Of a stretch of DNA of 50,128 nucleotides, positions 27,007-35,474 are shown piece after piece. Source of the DNA: Actinomycetota bacterium (lineage in GTDB: Bacteria > Actinomycetota > Actinomycetes > Nanopelagicales > Nanopelagicaceae); assembly GCA_029977785.1 (NCBI GenBank), contig JAPOKG010000005.1, positions 1-50,128 of the forward strand. The letters run 5' to 3'. The position numbers and the translations under genes are program-made. The notes below the pieces were generated by a model that searched no databases, had not been told where the DNA came from, and saw only the letters and a list, made by a program, of their open reading frames with translations. Each line of letters starts with the position of its first letter. The stretch's first letter is position 1.

Positions 27007-30000
27007 ATCGCCACACTATCTGCTCGGTTACGCCATTGTTCGTAGGCCAGGCGCAGATCCCATACGGCTGTTGCACGAATAGAGATACCGCGGGCGCCAG
27101 TGCGTCGCGTCTGCCCACGTACTAGCAGTAGCGATGTGGAATAGAGCGTTGATGCATGATCGACTTGTGCATCAGGGAAGAAAGTTGAATCGCTGCAACC
27201 ATAACCATCATCGAGCGTTAAGAAGATGACGCGCCGCCCCGAACGCACCGGTGGTGTTTGGAGCGCAACCTTGACGCCCGCAACAAGCACTGTGGAGTCA
27301 GAGCGCTGCGAAAGTAAGTCAGAAGATTTTACGGCGCCGATAGCGTTAAGAAAGGGCGCATAGAAAGAGAGCATGTGTTGCGTGACATCCATACCTAAGC
27401 GCGTGACTTCGCTAGAGACTTTTTCGGCTGCGCTAAGTGGTTGTAGCCCACTGCTTTCAAGGGCAGGGGGTGCAAAACCAAAGGTAAGTTGCGAACCAGG
27501 AAGATGCGCCACTGGTGATTTTTGTAGATCTGTTAAGTGCAGTAAGAGGTCGCGCTGATTGGCATGAATCGAATCAAAGGCGCCCGTCATAATCAGATTT
27601 TCAATTACTGGTATAGACGCACCTGACCTGCGATAAAAGTCGGTGAGATCGATGTAAGGCTGACCCTGCACAATTGAAGTAATCTCTTTTTCAGAGATAC
27701 CAGCAACGCATGAGAATGCGATTCGCACAGCATCTCCATCGAGAGTGCGTTCGACTCGGTAGTGCGCTGATGATTTATTGATATCAAGAGGTGCAATACC
27801 AACGCCCATCTGCCGTACCTCATCGAGCATCAACCGCTTGGGGTACATACCTGGGTCGTGTGTGAGGACCCCTGCCATAAAAGCTGCTGGGTGATGGGTC
27901 TTAAGCCAGGCTGATTGATAGGTCGGTAGAGCAAAGGCGGCGGCATGCGCTTTGCAGAAACCAAAGGATGCAAAGGCGCGCAGCACATCCCAGATTTCAG
28001 TAATAACTTTTAACTCGTAACCACGTTCGGTCGCTGCAGGAAAGAACCAATCGCAGACTTCTTGTTGGCCTGCCTTATCCCCCAGCGCTCTACGTTTTTC
28101 ATCGGCAGCAGCAAGTGAGATTCCAGTCATCACCGAGATAATCGAGATTACTTGTTCGTGAAAGACAACAACGCCTTCAGTTTCAGACAAGATCGGCAGC
28201 AAATCAGGGTGGATTATCTGCGCTGGGTTCCAGCCATGGCGAGCGTTGAGAAAAGGTCGAATCATGTCGCTCTTTACCGGCCCCGGACGAAAGAGTGAGA
28301 TATCGATAATCAGATCGCTAAAGGTGCGCGGCTCTAGCTTGCCTACTAGTTCGCGCTGCCCCGGACTTTCTACTTGGAAGATACCTAAGGTGCGCGTTGA
28401 TTGGATAAGAGAGTAGGTAGCTGCATCATCAAGTGGCAGCGCATCGATATCAATTTCTTCGCCGGCAACTCTTTGAATTTCGTGGATGGCATGAGCGATG
28501 GTGGATTGCATCCGCACGCCCAAGATATCGAGTTTAAGGAGACCAATATCTTCAACATCATCTTTATCGAATTCGACCATTGGGAAACCACCTGCGTTGA
28601 ACTGCACAGGTGCGCGATCTAGAAAAGCTGCATCAGATAAGACCATGGCGCAGGGATGCATCGCTAAATGGCGTGGCAGACCATCAAGGCGCGCAGCAAG
28701 TGCGATGGTGGCGCGCGTTAACGGCGCAGAGGTGTTGAGGTTCTTTAGCTCTGGAAGTGAGTTAAGCGCTGCCTCGATATTGCCGGCGCGGATATGTGGC
28801 ATTGACTTTGCCAAGAGATCTATCTCCATCGCCGGCATGCCCAGGGCTGCTCCAGCATCGCGAATGGCATGGCGCGCACGATAGGTATCAACCATTGCAA
28901 CTGTGGCGCAGCGAGAAATTAACCCAGATTTACTCCAATCAGCTGCGCCATATCTTTTAAAGACCATCTCATAGATTTCAAGTCGTCTGGCAGATTCAAC
29001 GTCGATATCAATATCAGGAAGTGCACGGCGCAACGGTGAACAGAAACGTTCCATCAATAAACCATGTTGCATCGGATCAACGCCAGAGATACCAAGTAAG
29101 TGACAGATCAGAGAACCCGCACCGCTACCCCGCGCTGCTACGCGGATATCTGCAGCTCGTGCCATATCGGTGATATCTGCAACTGTTAAGAAGTATGACT
29201 CGTAGCCCAGAGTTGCAACGGTAGCGAGTTCATCATCGAGTCGCGCCCGCGCTTTGGCAATTGTGGCGCTGTCGTTGTAACGCCAATTAATACCCGCTTC
29301 AGAACGTGCACGTAGCAAGGTGCGCATACCTGCAGCTGAATCAGCGCCGACAATATGTGGTTCAGGTAAATGAATGCCACCTAAACCAATATCGCGCTGC
29401 GGCGATAAGACTGCGCGTTCGGCCCATTGTCTAGTTGTTGTCAGAAGTGCACGCGGAGTGCGTTCGCCAGCGGCCCGTGCGATTTCAGCAGCAAGTGAAA
29501 TCATCTCATCGCTGCTCTTTAAATAACCTTCAGCGTTACGTCGTTCAACATGGCGTGGATGTAGCGGCACCAATTGACGGGCGCAATCAAGAACATCAGC
29601 AACTGGACCATCGTCGCGATGGCACATCCGTACTGCATTGGTAAGAACGGCATCAATATCGTTATCGCGGGCAAAGATAAGAGAGCGGGCAGCATGAGCG
29701 GTAGAACGCGGGCCGTTGCCTGGCGCTAAATGCGAAACACATTCGATGGCATGGTCTGCAAAGAGATCGCGGGTCTGATTAAAGATAGTAAGCGCTGCAT
29801 CGAAGCGATGCGCTGTTAGCGCCTGTGACACTGGTGATTCAGGGCCATGCAGAAGATGTAGCTGCGAGGTGTAGCTACTGAACTTTTCAAGAAGTTCGGG
29901 GGTAAGTACAGGTGTGCGATCTGGGCTATTCATCTGTAGCCCTGTCATGAGGCGCACTAAAGAGCGCCAACCACCATCGCCATGCGCCAAGACAGTCACG

Positions 30001-30239
30001 CGCGGCAGCGCACCAGATGTATCACCAATACGAATTGCCAGATTAACGCCGATGATGGGTGCGATGCCGTGTGCTACTGCTGCTTTAGTAAAACGGATTG
30101 CGCCAGCTAAGCCATCGCGATCAGTGAGTGCGAGCGCCGGCATCTCAAGTTCTGATGCGCGCGCTACAAGATCGCGTGGTTGTGTAGTTCCGTATTTAAA
30201 AGAGTAGGCACTCGCTACTCGCAGATGGATAAAGCTCAT
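27003..30239 (-). CDS. dnaE2: Error-prone DNA polymerase DnaE2
   Basis: C-family polymerase for damage-induced mutagenesis. The 1078-residue length is typical of DnaE2. It has an N-terminal PHP domain (LRVASAYSFKYGTTQPRDLV), the catalytic PDIDIDVES near residue 405, GIFQVESPGQRELVGKLEP and FGFCKAHAAAFALPTYQSA. An OB-fold region lies near the end (VLVAGVKVALQTPPVRSGRR). It follows the DUF6504 gene by 3 bases and overlaps dinB. The replicative DnaE1 is encoded separately at the left edge, so this is the second, inducible copy. Confidence 0.95.
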   Translation of the reverse strand: MSFIHLRVASAYSFKYGTTQPRDLVARASELEMPALALTDRDGLAGAIRFTKAAVAHGIAPIIGVNLAIRIGDTSGALPRVTVLAHGDGGWRSLVRLMTGLQMNSPDRTPVLTPELLEKFSSYTSQLHLLHGPESPVSQALTAHRFDAALTIFNQTRDLFADHAIECVSHLAPGNGPRSTAHAARSLIFARDNDIDAVLTNAVRMCHRDDGPVADVLDCARQLVPLHPRHVERRNAEGYLKSSDEMISLAAEIARAAGERTPRALLTTTRQWAERAVLSPQRDIGLGGIHLPEPHIVGADSAAGMRTLLRARSEAGINWRYNDSATIAKARARLDDELATVATLGYESYFLTVADITDMARAADIRVAARGSGAGSLICHLLGISGVDPMQHGLLMERFCSPLRRALPDIDIDVESARRLEIYEMVFKRYGAADWSKSGLISRCATVAMVDTYRARHAIRDAGAALGMPAMEIDLLAKSMPHIRAGNIEAALNSLPELKNLNTSAPLTRATIALAARLDGLPRHLAMHPCAMVLSDAAFLDRAPVQFNAGGFPMVEFDKDDVEDIGLLKLDILGVRMQSTIAHAIHEIQRVAGEEIDIDALPLDDAATYSLIQSTRTLGIFQVESPGQRELVGKLEPRTFSDLIIDISLFRPGPVKSDMIRPFLNARHGWNPAQIIHPDLLPILSETEGVVVFHEQVISIISVMTGISLAAADEKRRALGDKAGQQEVCDWFFPAATERGYELKVITEIWDVLRAFASFGFCKAHAAAFALPTYQSAWLKTHHPAAFMAGVLTHDPGMYPKRLMLDEVRQMGVGIAPLDINKSSAHYRVERTLDGDAVRIAFSCVAGISEKEITSIVQGQPYIDLTDFYRRSGASIPVIENLIMTGAFDSIHANQRDLLLHLTDLQKSPVAHLPGSQLTFGFAPPALESSGLQPLSAAEKVSSEVTRLGMDVTQHMLSFYAPFLNAIGAVKSSDLLSQRSDSTVLVAGVKVALQTPPVRSGRRVIFLTLDDGYGCSDSTFFPDAQVDHASTLYSTSLLLVRGQTRRTGARGISIRATAVWDLRLAYEQWRNRADSVAI

Positions 30240-30242
30240 GGT

Positions 30243-30542
30243 TTAGAGCGACCTAATAATCCACTGCCCTGTTGCTTCATCGCGTTCGAGTTCAAATGTG
30301 GCAAGAGCTCCGATGGGAGCCGCCTCAACTTTCCAGAGAGCGCGCGCTTGATCGTCGGGACGGAACTTGCCATCGCTAATGCGGTTCCACCAACCACCTG
30401 CTTCGCACCAACGAGAGAGAACTGCATGGATGCGAAAGCGTTTGCCGCGAAAGGTAAATTCGATAGGAGTAAGACCACCATCGGCGAGAACTTCGTGCGC
30501 TGGTATTACTTGAGGTGCTGTTGACGCTCTTTCGACTGACAT
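30243..30542 (-). CDS. DUF6504 family protein of the SOS mutagenesis operon
   Basis: The 99-residue soluble protein has the conserved core TPIEFTFRGKRFRIHAVLSR followed by a Trp-rich stretch (WCEAGGWWNRI) and a C-terminal beta segment (LERDEATGQWIIRSL). I recognise this as the small family often found beside actinobacterial dnaE2/Y-family polymerase genes. No biochemical activity is known to me. Being first in the operon and 33 bases downstream of the LexA box, it is the first gene induced with DnaE2 and DinB, suggesting an accessory role in translesion synthesis. Confidence 0.8.
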   Translation of the reverse strand: MSVERASTAPQVIPAHEVLADGGLTPIEFTFRGKRFRIHAVLSRWCEAGGWWNRISDGKFRPDDQARALWKVEAAPIGALATFELERDEATGQWIIRSL

Positions 30543-30574
30543 TCTTTCTACTTCCCCTGGGTACTTGTGGATAT

Positions 30575-30590
30575 TCGAACAGATGTTCGA
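30575..30590 (-). promoter_or_regulatory. LexA-binding SOS box
   Basis: TCGAACATCTGTTCGA read on minus is a perfect match to the actinobacterial/Bacillus-type SOS box, TCGAAC-N4-GTTCGA, with fully palindromic arms. It lies 33-48 bases upstream of the DUF6504 start and should place DUF6504-dnaE2-dinB under LexA repression. Confidence 0.92.
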
Positions 30591-30642
30591 AAAGTACGCC
30601 AGAGGGCTGACAAGGGCAACTCCCGCGTGTTGTGAGCGTAGA

Positions 30643-30674
30643 TAGTTGAAATTTCAACTACTTTCACCTATTCT
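30643..30674 (+). promoter_or_regulatory. doxX promoter with palindromic operator
   Basis: TAGTTGAAATTTCAACTA (30643-30660) is a perfect 18-base palindrome. It contains TTGAAA (30646-30651), which with TATTCT (30669-30674) and a 17-base spacer forms a good sigma-70-type promoter. A repressor dimer on the palindrome would block the -35 element. The dyad size suits MarR- or TetR-class regulators, but none is encoded nearby. The doxX start codon follows at 30712 with AGGAGA at 30701-30706. Confidence 0.75.
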
Positions 30675-30711
30675 CGTGCTCGTACATACCCCCTACCCAT
30701 AGGAGAAACAC

Positions 30712-31134
30712 TTGGACGCAATACTCATCATCGGACGCATCCTCTTCGGAGCGCTCTTCGTCGCATCAGGCATCGGTCACTTTGCAAAGCTTGAAGCAAT
30801 GACTGGCTATGCAAAGTACAAGAAGCTCCCGGCTGCAAAGTTCGGCGTTCTCATCTCAGGCCTGCTCTTCCTCCTTGGCGGCATCTACATCATCGCTGGC
30901 TACTGGGTTGATCTCGGAGCCCTCTTCCTAGCAATCACGCTAATCCTCGCCGCATTTATCTTCCATAACTTCTGGAAAGAGACAGATGCAACAGCGAAGA
31001 TGAATGAGCAGATCGCATTTAACAAGGACCTATCACTAGCTGGTGCCTCGCTTATCCTCTTTGCACTCATTGCAAGTGGAACGCTCACTGACTTCGGTCC
31101 AACCGTTGGAACGCTCAACTTCTTTAACTTCTAA
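30712..31134 (+). CDS. DoxX family membrane protein
   Basis: The 140-residue protein has four hydrophobic segments and begins MDAILIIGRILFGALFVASG, the usual DoxX opening, with GHFAKLEAMTGYAKYKKLPAAK after the first helix. DoxX-type proteins are linked to redox and thiol stress or respiration; the exact reaction here is unknown. The start is TTG 30712 with AGGAGA five bases upstream. The gene is monocistronic: its own promoter with a palindromic operator, and a strong terminator 12 bases after the stop. Confidence 0.9.
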   Translation: MDAILIIGRILFGALFVASGIGHFAKLEAMTGYAKYKKLPAAKFGVLISGLLFLLGGIYIIAGYWVDLGALFLAITLILAAFIFHNFWKETDATAKMNEQIAFNKDLSLAGASLILFALIASGTLTDFGPTVGTLNFFNF

Positions 31135-31146
31135 TTAATTGCAGGT

Positions 31147-31181
31147 AAAGCCCCTCGAGAAATCGGGGGGCTTTCCTTTTT
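31147..31181 (+). terminator. Rho-independent terminator of doxX
   Basis: AAAGCCCC and GGGGCTTT form a long stem around the internal TCGA/ATCG region, followed by CCTTTTT. It closes the doxX transcript and lies 20 bases before the TauE/SafE gene. Confidence 0.9.
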
Positions 31182-31200
31182 GCCCTGCCACAATTGCCAG

Positions 31201-31941
31201 ATGGAGATTATTGGCGCACTCATTGCAGGTGGCGCAATTGGTGCCGTGCTCGGTTTTGTTGGCGCAGGCGGCGCGATGCTCTCAGTTCCAATTCTGATGT
31301 ATGGATTTGGCTTTGGCGCCAAGAGCGCAACTACCGCAGCTTTAGCGATTGTCTTTCTCGCAGCGTTATCAGGTGCTATCCCCAAGGCGCGCAAAGGTCA
31401 GATTCTCTATCGCGATGCTCTGGTCATTGTCGGGCTGGGCCTTACAACCAACTTCGGTTTCGCAACGATTGCCGATGACCTATCTGATTCACTTATTTCA
31501 ACGGGCTTTGCACTCGTGTTAATCCTTGCTGGGCTTTCCATGCTCCGCACCCCTAAATTTAGCGAACATACTCGCATGCCCGTGCCGGTGCTGATTGTTA
31601 TCTCGCTAGTAATCGGATCCATTACTGGGCTCTTTGGTATCGGTGGCGGCTTCTTGGCTATCCCAGTCCTCGTTCTCTTCTTTGGAACTCCGCAAGCTAT
31701 CGCCGCTGGAACATCACTGCTGATCATTGCCCTTAACTCATTCATTTCATTTTTAGGCCACCACGCACTTTGGGATTCCGTGGAGTGGCATATCCCCATC
31801 TTTATTGGAGGCGCAGCTATCGTTGTTGCACAAGTTGCATCGCACTATTCAGCAAAGACAACTCCAGATACCTTACGGAAAGCCTTTGCTTATCTATTGC
31901 TAGCCATTTCAGTATTTACTATTGCGCAGACCTGGCTTTAG
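31201..31941 (+). CDS. TauE/SafE family sulfite/anion exporter-like permease
   Basis: The 246-residue membrane protein has about eight hydrophobic segments in the two-repeat layout of TauE/SafE. Each repeat has its Gly-rich signature: GAVLGFVGAGGAMLSVPIL near the N-terminus and GSITGLFGIGGGFLAIPVL near residue 145. Family members move sulfite, sulfoacetate or other organosulfur anions; the substrate here is not evident. I start at ATG 31201, since the upstream extension overlaps the terminator U-tract. It converges with the MFS gene, overlapping by four bases. Confidence 0.9.
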   Translation: MEIIGALIAGGAIGAVLGFVGAGGAMLSVPILMYGFGFGAKSATTAALAIVFLAALSGAIPKARKGQILYRDALVIVGLGLTTNFGFATIADDLSDSLISTGFALVLILAGLSMLRTPKFSEHTRMPVPVLIVISLVIGSITGLFGIGGGFLAIPVLVLFFGTPQAIAAGTSLLIIALNSFISFLGHHALWDSVEWHIPIFIGGAAIVVAQVASHYSAKTTPDTLRKAFAYLLLAISVFTIAQTWL

Positions 31942-33167
31942 TTTTCGTGGCTCAGCCTTTTCACCGTAATAAATCGTGATTGATAGGCCGCACCGAACAT
32001 CAGCAACACTGGGAAGGCGAAGGCGATAGGAAGCGAAGTTAATTCAGCGATTCCACCAATGATTGTTGGGCCTGCGAAGTAAGAACCAATCGCGATGATG
32101 CCAATGCGTGCTAGGCCAACTGAAGGTGCAACTCCTGGAATTGAAGCTGCCGCTAAATTAAAGGCGGGAAAGAATGGCCCCATTCCAAATCCTGCGGCGC
32201 CAAAACCGATACAGACAATGACCAGGCTCGCCATCTGATGTGAATCAGCAAGTGGGATACCAATAATTAAAGACAGGCCCCAGATTCCGCCGCCAAAGAT
32301 TCCGCCGTATTGCACCGTCTTAACGTGTCCCCACTTCTCAAAGAATCTATCTCCAAGTAAACGGCTGGCAATCATTGCTAACGAGAAGATGGTGGCAGCT
32401 GCTGCATTTAAACCTTTTCCAATATCCATATGATCTTGCAGCAAGATTCCGCTCCAGTCATACGAGCCACCTTCTGGAATAAGCGCACACATCAGCCCAA
32501 AACCTAAGCCCCACAGAATCATCGCTTCTTTGCCAACGAGTGGAACCTTTGATTCGAGTTCTTCTCCTTCATCACCCAAATGTCCATCTAAGTGAGGCGG
32601 CAACAAGTTGTAGTTCACCCAGAAATAAGCGAAGAAAGCGATAGTTGAAATCGCCAGAAGGTTGACCATTGGTGAAACAAAGTTAGCGACGAGGCCACCT
32701 AAGAGCGCTGCAAAGAATGCACCAACGCTCCAGAGCCCATGAAAGCTCGACATCCAGCGACCATTTGTATGTTCTTCGATTGCAACTGCCTGTCCGTTAA
32801 GTGCAACATCCATAAAGGCAACGCTAAATCCGCAGATAAAGAGTCCGATGCCTAAGAGCGCAACTGACTCTGATATTCCCATGATGCCTACGCCGAGCGG
32901 CAAGGTCACTCCAGAGATGCGAACAACAATCTTTGATGAATACATATGAACAATACGTCCAGATAACTGCGCACCAGGGACTGCTCCCAACGTGCTTGTC
33001 AAAAGCAGAAGCCCAAATTGGCCATCGCTTAACCCCAGAGAAGTTTTCATCTCAGGAATTCTTGGGATCCATGCCATGCCGGTGATGCCCAGCAAGAAGA
33101 AACCCGCCCAAACCGCATTACGCGCCCGAATTCCTCTTTCGTAATTGCTGAGCGCGCTCAAAGACAT
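31938..33167 (-). CDS. Major facilitator superfamily transporter
   Basis: The 409-residue protein has 12 predicted membrane segments and starts with a short cytoplasmic leader (MSLSALSNYERGIRARN). WIPRIPEMKTSLGLSDGQFGLLLL and GFSVAFMDVALNGQAVAIEE resemble the MFS subgroup often annotated FucP- or YbjJ-like, and FHGLWSVGAF is also typical. The charged loop DEGEELESK near residue 200 separates the halves. Substrate is unknown. It stands alone on minus, divergent from the YbaK-like gene with 29 bases between the start codons. Confidence 0.88.
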   Translation of the reverse strand: MSLSALSNYERGIRARNAVWAGFFLLGITGMAWIPRIPEMKTSLGLSDGQFGLLLLTSTLGAVPGAQLSGRIVHMYSSKIVVRISGVTLPLGVGIMGISESVALLGIGLFICGFSVAFMDVALNGQAVAIEEHTNGRWMSSFHGLWSVGAFFAALLGGLVANFVSPMVNLLAISTIAFFAYFWVNYNLLPPHLDGHLGDEGEELESKVPLVGKEAMILWGLGFGLMCALIPEGGSYDWSGILLQDHMDIGKGLNAAAATIFSLAMIASRLLGDRFFEKWGHVKTVQYGGIFGGGIWGLSLIIGIPLADSHQMASLVIVCIGFGAAGFGMGPFFPAFNLAAASIPGVAPSVGLARIGIIAIGSYFAGPTIIGGIAELTSLPIAFAFPVLLMFGAAYQSRFITVKRLSHEN

Positions 33168-33196
33168 GGCGCGACGCTATCTCATAAAGTTCGCAC

Positions 33197-33685
33197 ATGG
33201 ATGGAATTCTGGAAAAAGCGGCTGTCAGACGTTTCAAAGAAGCAGCCGATTCACTTGGCGTAAAAGGTGAAATCAATATCTTGGCCGAAACTGCTCGCAC
33301 TGCCATTGATGCTGCCAATGGCCTTGGTATTGAGGTAGGTCAGATCGCTTCCTCTCTCATCTTCAAACTTCCATCCGGTAATCCGCTCTTGATTATCACT
33401 AGCGGGCGCCATCGCGTTGATACAGATTTGGTCGCAAAAAATCTTGAAATCCCAGAACTAGGTCGTGCTGATGCCAACTACGTCAAAGGGGTATCTGGCT
33501 ATTCAGTCGGTGGCGTATCCCCCATCGGTTGGATTACAACGCCAGAAATCACGCTAATTGATCAAGCCCTCAACGATTACGAAATCGTCTGGGCAGCTTC
33601 CGGTCATCCCCACGCTGTCTATCCAACAAGTTACGCAGAACTTATTGCCTGCACTGGCGCAACACCTATGGTTGTCGGTGACTAG
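33197..33685 (+). CDS. YbaK/prolyl-tRNA deacylase-like protein
   Basis: Predicted trans-editing hydrolase that clears mischarged tRNA, most often Cys- or Ala-tRNA(Pro). The 162-residue protein is a single YbaK/ProX domain. It shows VGQIASSLIFKLPSG with the conserved Lys, LLIITSGRHRVD, GYSVGGVSPIGW (the substrate-loop signature) and WAASGHPHAVY near the end. Length and motifs fit a stand-alone deacylase. Its stop overlaps arsC by four bases in convergent orientation. Confidence 0.9.
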   Translation: MDGILEKAAVRRFKEAADSLGVKGEINILAETARTAIDAANGLGIEVGQIASSLIFKLPSGNPLLIITSGRHRVDTDLVAKNLEIPELGRADANYVKGVSGYSVGGVSPIGWITTPEITLIDQALNDYEIVWAASGHPHAVYPTSYAELIACTGATPMVVGD

Positions 33686-34080
33686 GCAAGTAGTTCAGCA
33701 AGTAACTTTTCTACGCGAGTTTTAATCTCATCGCGAATAACGCGCACTGCTTCAATGCCCTGTCCTGCAGGATCATCAAGCACCCAATCTTCATAACGCT
33801 TACCCGGATAGAACGGGCAGACATCACCACATCCCATGGTGATGACTGCATCAGATTCTTGTACCGCTTCAGTTGTTAAGACCTTAGGAGTGTTGTTGGC
33901 AATATCAATTCCAACTTCGGCCATTGCCTCAACTGCAATTGGGTTAATTGAATCCTTTGGTGCAGAGCCAGCAGAAAGCACTTCAACGCGGCCTTGCCCC
34001 AGTTCGCGCATGAAGCCTGCCGCCATTTGGGAGCGGCCAGCATTATGAACACAGACAAAGAGAACTGTTGGTTTGCTCAT
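33682..34080 (-). CDS. arsC: Arsenate reductase, thioredoxin-coupled type (ArsC)
   Basis: Reduces arsenate to arsenite using a Cys cascade regenerated by thioredoxin. The 132-residue protein has a low-molecular-weight phosphatase fold with the CX5R loop CVHNAGRS (Cys10, Arg16). The two redox Cys follow in MGCGDVCPFYPG (Cys84, Cys88), and DWVLDDPAGQ completes the active site. It begins next to the stop of the aquaglyceroporin gene, so the two form an arsenic module. No arsR regulator is adjacent. Confidence 0.93.
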   Translation of the reverse strand: MSKPTVLFVCVHNAGRSQMAAGFMRELGQGRVEVLSAGSAPKDSINPIAVEAMAEVGIDIANNTPKVLTTEAVQESDAVITMGCGDVCPFYPGKRYEDWVLDDPAGQGIEAVRVIRDEIKTRVEKLLAELLA

Positions 34081-34746
34081 TTACTTTCCTGACTTTGCTT
34101 TGGTGGTGAGGTATTTGAAAGCTGTGTATCCAACGGCTGCTCCCACTATCTGGGCTGCAATAAATGCTGGAACTGATGAGAAGTTAATGCCAGAGAATGA
34201 ATCAGTCAGGCTTCGTGCAATTGTGACTGCAGGATTTGCAAAAGAAGTAGATGAGGTAAAGAAATAAGCAGCACCAATCCACGCAGCTACCAAGCGCGGA
34301 ATCTTCTTATCTATCCCCTGCTTGATCGCTAGGAAGATGATGAAGATGAGGCCGGCTGAGGCAATCACCTCACCGAGCCAAAGATGAGCGCCATCTCTGA
34401 CTTTCTGTGAAGGATCAAGACCGGGGTGTTCAAACATGAGGTTGGCCAAGATTGCACCGAGTGAGCCGCCAAGAATTTGTGCAGCCAAGAACCAGATGGC
34501 GTCAGCGAATGAAAGCTCTTTTCGAAAGAGTGAGATAAAGCTGACGAGTGGATTGAAGTGAGCTCCACTTATTGGCGCTAGAAGAGTAATCAGAATGTAG
34601 AGAACGAAGACGGTGGCGATGGTGTTAATCAGTAATTGAATCCCGACATCTGAACTGATGTCGGTCGCCATAATTCCAGAGCCCACAACTGTGGCTACGA
34701 GAGTCCCTGTCCCGAGAAACTCAGCGAATAACTTCTTACGCAGCAT
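34081..34746 (-). CDS. aqpS: MIP family aquaglyceroporin, AqpS-like arsenite channel
   Basis: The 221-residue channel has six membrane helices and two pore half-helices. The first NPA box is altered to NPL (residues 65-67 in GAHFNPLVS); the second is canonical NPA (171-173, with Arg178 of the selectivity filter). Its stop abuts the arsC start. This matches the known pairing in which ArsC makes arsenite and AqpS lets it flow out, replacing ArsB or Acr3. The arsenite role is inferred from the pairing; the channel may also pass glycerol. It is divergent from the crtA-like gene with only 15 bases between start codons. Confidence 0.87.
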   Translation of the reverse strand: MLRKKLFAEFLGTGTLVATVVGSGIMATDISSDVGIQLLINTIATVFVLYILITLLAPISGAHFNPLVSFISLFRKELSFADAIWFLAAQILGGSLGAILANLMFEHPGLDPSQKVRDGAHLWLGEVIASAGLIFIIFLAIKQGIDKKIPRLVAAWIGAAYFFTSSTSFANPAVTIARSLTDSFSGINFSSVPAFIAAQIVGAAVGYTAFKYLTTKAKSGK

Positions 34747-34761
34747 GGGTATCCTTCAACT

Positions 34762-35460
34762 ATGGAAAGCGCCGCCAACATCACCGTCGCCTACTTCTTT
34801 TCAATTCAGAAGCAGAGTATTCCATTTGCCTTCTGGAGCATGGCTATTGACCGAATACGTAGCCGAAAGTTCACCGGGATTTCATTTTCCAAGTTACTTG
34901 GCACGGGCACAGGTAAGACCTTTACGCCAAGTGATGCTGACTTACTGCAATGGGGCATGGTTGTGGTCATCGAAAAAGAGCGCCTTGCCGCCTTTGATGA
35001 ATCTGCCATCATTAAATCTTGGCGCAAGAGATCAACATCAGAATATCGCGCACTCTTATCGCCGTTGTCATCTCATGGACTTTGGTCTAAGACAGAGCCA
35101 TTTACGCCAACCCAGACTTTAAGTAACCCAGATGCGCAGATTGCAGCGATTACTCGCGCACGCATCAAGTGGAACCATAATCTCCGTTTTTGGAGAGCAG
35201 TACCTCCAGTTGTTACTGATCTCCATTCATCCCCTGGGCTGATTGCTGCTATCGGTATCGGTGAAGCACCTATTGGTCTGCAAGGCACATTCTCACTCTG
35301 GAAATCATCAGCGGCGCTTCGTGACTTTGCATATAAGGGCCAGGCGCACAAAGTTGCGATTGAGCAAACAGAATCTATCGGTTGGTATAGCGAAGAGTTA
35401 TTTGCGCGCTTTGAAGTACTCGAGCAACGCGGCTCAATTGTTAAGAATCTAGCCAACTAG
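34762..35460 (+). CDS. Spheroidene monooxygenase-like protein (CrtA family)
   Basis: The 232-residue protein matches CrtA-type carotenoid monooxygenases. SKLLGTGTGKTFTPSDADL appears in the N-terminal half and IKWNHNLRFWRAVPPV in the middle. GEAPIGLQGTFSLWKSSAAL and the C-terminal HKVAIEQTESIGWYSEELFA complete the pattern; the last parts supply conserved His and Trp residues. CrtA inserts oxygen at C-2 of acyclic carotenoids such as spheroidene. Here it heads a crtA-cruF-glycosyltransferase-desaturase row, so it probably oxygenates an acyclic or hydrated carotenoid end. Substrate is inference. The ATG at 34762 leaves only 15 bases to the divergent aqpS. Confidence 0.72.
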   Translation: MESAANITVAYFFSIQKQSIPFAFWSMAIDRIRSRKFTGISFSKLLGTGTGKTFTPSDADLLQWGMVVVIEKERLAAFDESAIIKSWRKRSTSEYRALLSPLSSHGLWSKTEPFTPTQTLSNPDAQIAAITRARIKWNHNLRFWRAVPPVVTDLHSSPGLIAAIGIGEAPIGLQGTFSLWKSSAALRDFAYKGQAHKVAIEQTESIGWYSEELFARFEVLEQRGSIVKNLAN

Positions 35461-35474
35461 GGCAGACTTAGCCC

